Of a stretch of 64,000 nt of DNA, positions 58,050 through 64,000 are shown piece after piece. The notes beneath the pieces were generated by a model that was not told the DNA's origin, ran no database searches, and was given only the letters and a program-made list of their open reading frames with translations. A program made the translations under genes and the position numbers. Position 1 is the first letter of the stretch. The number at the start of each line of letters is the position of its first letter. The DNA lies in assembly GCF_005049105.1 (NCBI RefSeq), contig NZ_SUKA01000001.1, positions 372,001 to 436,000 of the forward strand. Direction: 5' to 3'. The DNA comes from Sphingobacterium alkalisoli (lineage in GTDB: Bacteria > Bacteroidota > Bacteroidia > Sphingobacteriales > Sphingobacteriaceae).

Positions 58050-60851
58050 TTAGGCTTTTAAATGGCTTATCAGAAATTGTCCGGTAAAAGATTCTTTACA
58101 ATCTGCTAGTTTTTCAGGTGTGCCTACACATACGACATTTCCTCCTTTGTCACCTCCCTCAGGCCCAATGTCGATCACCCAATCTGCGGACTTGATCATA
58201 TCCATATTATGCTCAATAACCAATATACTATTACCCAAAGCAATCAATTGATCGAACGATTTTAATAGTTTTTCAATGTCGTGGAAGTGTAAGCCTGTGG
58301 TGGGCTCGTCAAAAATAAACAGTGTTTTCTTTTGATTGTTGCCTTTAATAAGGAATGATGCTAGCTTAATCCGTTGCGCTTCGCCACCTGAAAGGGTACT
58401 CGATGATTGGCCCAGTTTGACATACCCTAAGCCTACATTTTGTAATGGCTGTAATTTGGCCATAATTTTTGGTTGATCTCCAAAAAAGGAAAGTGCTTCC
58501 TCAACGCTTAAGTCTAAGATAGCAGCTACCGATTTTTCTTTATATTGTACATCCAGAACGTGCTGTTTAAAACGTTTTCCGTCGCAGGCCTCGCAGGGCA
58601 ATACAATGTCTGCCATGAATTGCATCTCTATTTTTACTTCGCCATCCCCTTGGCATACATCACAACGGCCACCTTCCACGTTGAACGAGAAGGCTGAAGG
58701 TTTTAATCCATTAGCTTTAGCTGCGGGAAGATTTGAATAGAGGGCGCGGATTTCATCCCAGGCTTTTACATAGGTCACTGGGTTAGATCGAGAGGATCGT
58801 CCTATTGGATTTTGATCTACCATTTCTACCTGCTCAATTTGTTCAAAGTCGCCTTCAAGTGCATCAAAAATGCCAGTTTGTTCGCCGGAATAATTTCCAA
58901 TCGCTTTTTGCAATGCGGGGAAAAGAATACGTTTTACGAGAGAGGTTTTCCCAGATCCCGAAACGCCCGTCACTACGGTGAATACATTTAGGGGAAAGTC
59001 CACGTCTATACCTTTTAAGTTATTCTCTCGTGCACCTTTGACCCGAATAGCATCCGTCCATTTGCGACGACTTTTAGGAATAGGGATATTTAATTTGCCA
59101 CTTAAATATTTTCCGGTAAGGGAATGTTTATCTTTTAGTATTTGAGGATAATCTCCAGCAAAGATCAGCTCTCCGCCGTTGATTCCCGCCTCTGGACCGA
59201 TATCAATTAAGTAATCTGCTGCTTCCATCATTTCTTGTTCATGTTCTACCACAATCACGGTATTACCTACATCACGAAGAGATTTAAGCACACTGATCAG
59301 CTTTTGCGTATCACGGGGATGAAGGCCTATGCTGGGTTCATCTAGGACATAGATGGAACCTACAAGCGAACTGCCCAGAGAGGTGGCCAGATTAATACGT
59401 TGGGATTCCCCGCCCGACAACGTATTGCTCAGCCGGTTTAACGTCAAATAACGCAGACCAACATCGCACAAAAATTGGATCCTGTTCAGTATCTCTGCGA
59501 GTAGTCTCTTTGCAATAATCTGTTCATTTTCCGCGAGAGTTAGATCTTGAAAAAACTCAAGAGCTTTGTCTATTGGCATCAGAACGATATCGATGATCGA
59601 TTTACCTTCTACCTTCACAAAAGAAGCATCTTTACGTAGGCGGGTACCTTTGCACTCCGGACAATCTGTTTTCCCCCGGTAGCGTGATAGCATGACGCGA
59701 TATTGTATTTTATAGGTCTGTTCTTCTAGTTCTTTAAAAAACAGATCCAGCCCACTAAAATAACTATTTCCTGTCCACAATAGATTTTGTTGATCGGCTG
59801 TTAGATCGCCATAGGCCCGATGAATAGGGAAGTCGAACTTGATAGCAGTTCGGACTAATTTTTCTAACCAAATCCCCATTTTTTCGCCTCGCCAAGGAGC
59901 GATGGCACCATCATATACCGATTTACTTTTATCAGGGATAACTAGATCGGGATCGATGCCAATAATTTTGCCGTATCCTTCGCATCTGCGGCATGCGCCA
60001 AAGGGATTGTTAAAGCTAAAGAAATTGGCTGTGGGGATTTCGAAAGTGATTCCATCTAGCTCAAATTTATCGGAGAAGGAAAGGCGCTTACCATCAATTT
60101 CAATAGCACAGGAACCCTTTCCTTCAAAGAAGGCCGTTTGCACGGAATCCGCTATGCGGTGGATCGTGTCATCTTCTTTATCCAATCGGATACGGTCTAT
60201 CACAATCTCTACCTCACCATCTTTAACCTGTTTATTTGGTACGCCCTTATCTTCAAGTAGAGACTCAATCTTCTGCATCTCCCCTTTAAAAACTATACGT
60301 ATAAATCCTTTTTGGAGTAGCAATGAAAGTTCTTCTTTCAGTTTTCGTTCATTTAATGGGATAAGTGGACTTAAGATCGTAAGTGTACTGTCGATAGGAT
60401 AACTTATAAGCGTATCTACAATGGATGAAACGGTATCCTTTGTCACTTCTCTCCCGGAAATAGGAGAAAATGTCTTACCTATCCGTGCAAAGAGTAATTT
60501 TAAGTAATCGTATATTTCTGTCGAAGTACCTACCGTAGAACGTGGATTGCTTGTAATAACTTTCTGCTCAATGGCGATAGCCGGGGCGATGCCTTTGATA
60601 TAGTCTACCTCGGGTTTATTCATACGCCCCATGAATTGACGCGCATAAGAGGAAAGGCTTTCGACGTAACGCCTTTGGCCTTCTGCGTATAGGGTGTCAA
60701 ATGCTAAGGAAGACTTTCCAGAGCCTGACATTCCTGTAATGACTACAAGTTTATTTTTTGGAATATCGACATCAATATTTTTCAGGTTATTGACACGAGC
60801 GCCTTTTATTTGAATATATGATCGTACGTTGTTTTCTGCTTTTTTTTGCAT
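58050..60851 (-). CDS. uvrA: Excinuclease ABC subunit A
   Basis: This protein of about 933 residues is the damage-recognition ATPase of nucleotide excision repair. I use ATG 60851; a TTG three codons upstream is also possible. Walker A motifs G-M-S-G-S-G-K-S-S (about 38-46) and G-V-S-G-S-G-K-T-S (about 630-638) are present, with ABC signatures L-S-G-G-E-S-Q-R-I and L-S-G-G-E-A-Q-R-I. Zinc-finger cysteines occur in [10 protein letters not shown] and C-D-V-C-Q-G-D-G-E with C-E-A-C-D-G. Length and motifs are complete. The neighbour PafA gene shares the strand, but that is probably chance. Confidence 0.97.
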   Translation of the reverse strand: MQKKAENNVRSYIQIKGARVNNLKNIDVDIPKNKLVVITGMSGSGKSSLAFDTLYAEGQRRYVESLSSYARQFMGRMNKPEVDYIKGIAPAIAIEQKVITSNPRSTVGTSTEIYDYLKLLFARIGKTFSPISGREVTKDTVSSIVDTLISYPIDSTLTILSPLIPLNERKLKEELSLLLQKGFIRIVFKGEMQKIESLLEDKGVPNKQVKDGEVEIVIDRIRLDKEDDTIHRIADSVQTAFFEGKGSCAIEIDGKRLSFSDKFELDGITFEIPTANFFSFNNPFGACRRCEGYGKIIGIDPDLVIPDKSKSVYDGAIAPWRGEKMGIWLEKLVRTAIKFDFPIHRAYGDLTADQQNLLWTGNSYFSGLDLFFKELEEQTYKIQYRVMLSRYRGKTDCPECKGTRLRKDASFVKVEGKSIIDIVLMPIDKALEFFQDLTLAENEQIIAKRLLAEILNRIQFLCDVGLRYLTLNRLSNTLSGGESQRINLATSLGSSLVGSIYVLDEPSIGLHPRDTQKLISVLKSLRDVGNTVIVVEHEQEMMEAADYLIDIGPEAGINGGELIFAGDYPQILKDKHSLTGKYLSGKLNIPIPKSRRKWTDAIRVKGARENNLKGIDVDFPLNVFTVVTGVSGSGKTSLVKRILFPALQKAIGNYSGEQTGIFDALEGDFEQIEQVEMVDQNPIGRSSRSNPVTYVKAWDEIRALYSNLPAAKANGLKPSAFSFNVEGGRCDVCQGDGEVKIEMQFMADIVLPCEACDGKRFKQHVLDVQYKEKSVAAILDLSVEEALSFFGDQPKIMAKLQPLQNVGLGYVKLGQSSSTLSGGEAQRIKLASFLIKGNNQKKTLFIFDEPTTGLHFHDIEKLLKSFDQLIALGNSILVIEHNMDMIKSADWVIDIGPEGGDKGGNVVCVGTPEKLADCKESFTGQFLISHLKA

Positions 60852-60991
60852 AGCCCACAAAGCTAGATAAATTGTGTCTGATATGCAATTTAAGGGATCG
60901 GTATATCTTGCGATTGTATAATACGTAAATTATTGCATTACATGCCATTTCGATGTAACAATATCTTCTTACCTTCGACATATAGTATATT

Positions 60992-61498
60992 ATGTATTCC
61001 AATCTCGAAGCAGAATTTATCAATCAACTGGAGGAGCATCAAAACATCCTTCATAAAATCTGTAAATTATATACAGGTGATATGAATTCGCATAAAGATT
61101 TGTTTCAAGAGATGACAATACAATTATGGAAGTCCTATCCATCGTTTAGAGGTGATTCCAAGTTTACAACCTGGGCTTATCGGGTTGCCTTAAATACTGC
61201 CATTTCTCTTTACCGAAATAAAAAACGTAATGTTCCGACCGTACAGTGGGATAATTCGCTTCACAATATTCGGTACGAAGAGTACGATACCAGGCAAGAA
61301 GAACAATTACGGTCGTTGTATCGGGCAGTGCAGGAGCTTAACGATATAGAGAAGGCTTTGGTATACATGTATCTGGAGGATAAAGACTATGCGGAGATTT
61401 CCGAAACATTAGGAATCAGTGAGGTAAATGCCCGGGTAAAGATGAACCGCATCAAAACAAAATTGAAGAACATGCTAAGTACAAAAGGAGGTGCATAA
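60992..61498 (+). CDS. ECF-type RNA polymerase sigma factor
   Basis: This 168-residue extracytoplasmic-function sigma factor has region 2 (F-Q-E-M-T-I-Q-L-W-K-S-Y-P-S-F-R-G-D-S-K-F-T-T-W) and region 4 with the HTH (Y-A-E-I-S-E-T-L-G-I-S-E-V-N-A-R-V-K-M-N-R). It redirects RNA polymerase to stress- or envelope-type promoters. Its TAA overlaps the ATG of the next gene by one base. That gene is a membrane protein which could be an anti-sigma factor. A TACCTTCG block upstream (60970-60977) may be its promoter. Confidence 0.94.
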   Translation: MYSNLEAEFINQLEEHQNILHKICKLYTGDMNSHKDLFQEMTIQLWKSYPSFRGDSKFTTWAYRVALNTAISLYRNKKRNVPTVQWDNSLHNIRYEEYDTRQEEQLRSLYRAVQELNDIEKALVYMYLEDKDYAEISETLGISEVNARVKMNRIKTKLKNMLSTKGGA

Positions 61499-62106
61499 TG
61501 GATGAATTAGATGTGTTAAAACAGCACTGGAATAAAGACAATAATTTCCCGAAGATCAATCGGGAGGAAATCAGAGAAATGCTTCATAAGAGTTCTTCTT
61601 CTATTGTAAAATGGATTTTTGCAATCAGTTGTCTGGAGTTCTCAGCCGGAATCCTACTCAATTACCTCTCCCGAAAATATTGGCGAGAGGGCCCCAATGC
61701 CCTTTGGGAAGATGTCGTATATGTGTTTTATTATGTAGTCCTTTTGATTTTCATTATACTTTTCTTTAAAAAGTATAAAAATATCAAAGCCGAAAAGAAC
61801 ACAAAAAAATTAACGGAGGATATTATTGCCACCCGGAAATTAGTACAACAGTATATCTATGTCAATTTTTTTGTTATTACGGTCGAGTTTATACAGGGTA
61901 TGTGGGATGGCTGGCATAATATCGCAGATACCACGGTACGCGATGGCGCACCAACTTGGGTCGAATATAGCTTATTTATTGGTATTATGCTCGTTTTGGC
62001 GGCAATTCTTTTCTCGCTAATTGCATTGTTTTATTACCTCCTGTATATACGGCTTACGAAGAAGCTCCATAAAAATTACAAAGAGCTCATTCAACTGGAT
62101 CACTGA
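61498..62106 (+). CDS. Membrane protein coupled to the sigma factor, possible anti-sigma
   Basis: This 202-residue protein begins with a charged cytoplasmic segment of about 35 residues (M-D-E-L-D-V-L-K-Q-H-W-N), then four hydrophobic segments (about 38-58, 76-96, 121-141, 155-185). The N-terminal helix followed by membrane segments is as in many ECF anti-sigma partners of this phylum, but I see no standard zinc motif. Such proteins are sometimes annotated as beta-carotene monooxygenase, which is unsupported. The TAATG junction with the sigma gene indicates coupling. The 3' end overlaps the convergent dipeptidase gene by 7 bases. Confidence 0.65.
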   Translation: MDELDVLKQHWNKDNNFPKINREEIREMLHKSSSSIVKWIFAISCLEFSAGILLNYLSRKYWREGPNALWEDVVYVFYYVVLLIFIILFFKKYKNIKAEKNTKKLTEDIIATRKLVQQYIYVNFFVITVEFIQGMWDGWHNIADTTVRDGAPTWVEYSLFIGIMLVLAAILFSLIALFYYLLYIRLTKKLHKNYKELIQLDH

Positions 62107-63254
62107 TTTTCATTCTCTTTCCATATCCTCAAGAAGTTAAGCCCCATGATCTTCGCGATGTCATCTTGGGAGTATCCTCGTTCGAATAACGCCTTCGTAA
62201 GATTTGGGAACTTGGAAACATCTTCCAGTCCTTGAGGTGGAGATTCAATTCCGTCAAAATCAGAACCAATCGCGACGTGGTCTATGCCCACCTTACGGAC
62301 CAAATAGTCGATATGGTCTAACAAGGTTGACAAGGAAGCATTGGCTTCATGTTGTAAATTAGTTGGTAACTTCCCGTATTGTCGGGTTACGGAAAGCGTA
62401 TAATCTCCTTGTTCGCCAAAATGTGTTTGATACAATTTTTGTACCCGATCTTCGTACGTAACATCTAAAAAACCAGAATAGAAGTTAACCCCTACCACTC
62501 CACCATTTTGCTTCAAAGCTTCAAGTTGCTTATCGTCCAAATTCCGTGAATGCGGTGTAAGGGCCGCCGCATTGCTATGTGATACCAATACGGGTTTAGT
62601 CGAAATACGCATAACATCATAAAACGTCTTCTCACCCGCATGCGATAGGTCGATCATCATACCGAGCTCATTCATTCTACGGATGATACGTTCCCCATGT
62701 TCCGAGAGTCCCTTGCCCTTGTCTGATTTTGTTAACACTTCTACCGCTGCAGCTGTAGCCCAAGGTAGATTATAATTCCAGGTGAGGGTAAGGTAGCGAG
62801 CGCCCCGCTCATACAATTTTTCTAAATTGGCGATGCTCTCCTCAATCATATTTCCACCCTCTATACCAATTACAGCGGCAATCTTACCTTCGCCGATAAT
62901 ACGATCAATATCTGCTGTATATTTTGCTAATACAATTTTATCCGGATTTTTACTCAATACCTTTTTGAGGGCATCCAGTTGGTCATTAGCGTGCTTGAAA
63001 GCGTTGGTTTGCCACTTTTTATCATCGGACCACACTGCGAAAAATTGTACATCAACACCCCCTTCTATCAATCGCGGAATGTCTGTATGTCCCGTAGTAA
63101 GACGATTGCTTATATCATGACCCGGTAATATAGATTCTATAATCACATCGTTATGCCCGTCGACCACGATTAAATCACGATGGATGGTTTTGAAATCTTG
63201 TGCCTGTAAACTATAGCTCGTGAGTATCAACCCCATACAAAACCACTTCTTCAT
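62100..63254 (-). CDS. M19-type membrane dipeptidase
   Basis: This 384-residue exported dipeptidase has a signal peptide ending in S-L-Q-A-Q. Zinc and catalytic residues are visible: V-D-G-H-N-D-V (first metal His and Asp), A-A-V-I-G-I-E-G-G (bridging Glu), I-D-L-S-H-A-G (His), V-S-H-S-N-A-A (His) and I-G-S-D-F-D-G (Asp). It cleaves dipeptides in the periplasm, probably in amino-acid nutrition or peptidoglycan turnover. It begins directly after the stop of the serine-hydrolase gene on the same strand (no gap), implying an operon. Confidence 0.93.
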   Translation of the reverse strand: MKKWFCMGLILTSYSLQAQDFKTIHRDLIVVDGHNDVIIESILPGHDISNRLTTGHTDIPRLIEGGVDVQFFAVWSDDKKWQTNAFKHANDQLDALKKVLSKNPDKIVLAKYTADIDRIIGEGKIAAVIGIEGGNMIEESIANLEKLYERGARYLTLTWNYNLPWATAAAVEVLTKSDKGKGLSEHGERIIRRMNELGMMIDLSHAGEKTFYDVMRISTKPVLVSHSNAAALTPHSRNLDDKQLEALKQNGGVVGVNFYSGFLDVTYEDRVQKLYQTHFGEQGDYTLSVTRQYGKLPTNLQHEANASLSTLLDHIDYLVRKVGIDHVAIGSDFDGIESPPQGLEDVSKFPNLTKALFERGYSQDDIAKIMGLNFLRIWKENENQ

Positions 63255-64000
63255 TTATTTTTCTTCGTTAATTGTTTCATAAATAACATCCTGAATGCGA
63301 CTTCGGATGTTTAGTTCATATAGTTTTCCCGTCACCTGCGGATGTACCCGATTAGAAAGAAATATATACACCAATTGATGTTTTGGATCGATCCATATAC
63401 AAGTTCCGGTATAACCGGTATGACCGTAGACAGAAGAGTTCGCCAATTTGGAAGGATATTCCTTTTTCAGATCCGGATCAGCTCTGTCAAAACCCAATCC
63501 CCTACGACTAGATTGCGATTGATTGGAAGTAAACAAATCTACCGTTTCGGGTTTGAAATAACGAACCCCGCCATATTCTCCCCGATTTAACAACAACTGA
63601 CCATATATTGCCAGATCATTGGCCGTGGCAAACAACCCTGCATGACCCGCTACACCTCCCGCCATGGCAGCTCCTTCATCATGGACATAGCCCTGCAACA
63701 GCACTTTACGAAAAGCCGTATCATGCTGGGTGGGAACGATGCGCGATTTATCAAAGCGGGTTCTTGGGGTATAGCCAGCAGTTTTCATCCCGATAGGTTT
63801 ATATAAGAAATCCTGTACGAATTCTTCCATCGGGGTACTCGTTTCGTGTTCTGCAATTTCTTTCATCACATACATGCTGATATCCGAATATACATAATTT
63901 CCAGTGGGCTTCACGGCTGAATTAAGCATCTCAGGCCACATCACATTCTGGTAATAATTATTTTTCAGGAAGGCATTATCGGCTACTTTGACCTGATGGT
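63255..64000 (-). CDS. Serine hydrolase, C-terminal part (beta-lactamase fold, 5' truncated)
   Basis: The frame is open through the right window edge, so the N-terminus is missing. An internal GTG and ATG near 63944 are not the start. The visible 248 residues have the beta-lactamase/penicillin-binding fold: Y-S-D-I-S-M-Y as the Tyr-x-Asn-like motif, and H-T-G-Y-T-G-T as the third motif. The family I recall is a GH3 beta-N-acetylglucosaminidase fused to a C-terminal serine hydrolase, about 970 residues, but the GH3 part is outside the window. No gap separates it from the dipeptidase. Activity not confirmed. Confidence 0.75.
   Translation of the reverse strand, partial: HQVKVADNAFLKNNYYQNVMWPEMLNSAVKPTGNYVYSDISMYVMKEIAEHETSTPMEEFVQDFLYKPIGMKTAGYTPRTRFDKSRIVPTQHDTAFRKVLLQGYVHDEGAAMAGGVAGHAGLFATANDLAIYGQLLLNRGEYGGVRYFKPETVDLFTSNQSQSSRRGLGFDRADPDLKKEYPSKLANSSVYGHTGYTGTCIWIDPKHQLVYIFLSNRVHPQVTGKLYELNIRSRIQDVIYETINEEK

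Noticed and set aside
59839..60402. 187-residue open frame on the plus strand inside uvrA
   Set aside because: Opposite strand of a complete UvrA, Ser-rich and without motifs. A shadow frame.

Overview
The window reads as a chromosomal segment of a glycan-degrading Bacteroidota bacterium, most likely Sphingobacteriaceae (Sphingobacterium/Pedobacter/Olivibacter-like). The evidence is a SusC/SusD pair, a hybrid two-component sensor (HTCS), many signal peptides ending in A-Q, lipoproteins with Bacteroidota-style lipoboxes, a futalosine-pathway gene, promoter boxes of the form TAnnTTTG with an upstream TTG, and several TTG starts. I see no phage, insertion sequence, CRISPR array, rRNA or replication origin.

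Region A (1-20717, all + strand) is one long catabolic gene train. Its first half is unusual. Two ABC-type solute-binding-fold proteins flank two class III (CaiB/BaiF) CoA-transferases, followed by a Gfo/Idh/MocA oxidoreductase, a MaoC hydratase and a FucP-type sugar permease. Most junctions overlap or nearly touch. The complete binding-fold protein cannot carry a signal peptide, because its frame is closed by a stop four codons upstream, so it is probably cytoplasmic. The second half encodes exported enzymes: GH78 and GH106 alpha-L-rhamnosidase-type proteins, a GH2 beta-galactosidase-type protein, a GH127 beta-L-arabinofuranosidase-type protein and a DUF5703 protein. Together they suggest removal of rhamnose, galactose and arabinose from a plant-type glycan or glycoside, with a CoA-dependent route for some organic acid or aglycone. 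A 62-bp perfect palindrome closes the region.

Region B (20790-34532) is mostly housekeeping and envelope: pyruvate dehydrogenase E1 beta, futalosine hydrolase, QueD, GTP cyclohydrolase I, an O-methyltransferase, two glucosaminidases (one with a 10-G tract inside its coding sequence), an envelope protein, a DUF3078 outer-membrane protein and an amidase. A minus-strand operon follows: exported PIG-L deacetylase, two very small membrane proteins, and a sodium:solute symporter. Then comes a peroxiredoxin/thioredoxin/DUF6952 redox operon.

Region C (34732-52644) starts with tRNA-Arg(CCU). Next come a GH43 enzyme overlapping a BNR-repeat protein, an MFS transporter, tRNA-Lys(CUU) and a small envelope protein. 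A compact polysaccharide utilisation locus follows: SusC, SusD, DUF3823 lipoprotein and a tandem-domain GH43 on the minus strand, with a divergent HTCS regulator and an AONS/KBL-like PLP enzyme on the plus strand. The enzymes point to an arabinose- or xylose-containing glycan.

Region D (52645-64000) is core functions: HU protein, a membrane-anchored TPR protein, a 29-residue AURKAIP1/COX24-type ribosomal protein and RNase E/G, then an Rrf2 regulator with a cysteine cluster, a PafA-like phosphatase, UvrA, an ECF sigma factor with a likely membrane partner, an M19 dipeptidase, and the C-terminal part of a serine hydrolase that continues out of the window.
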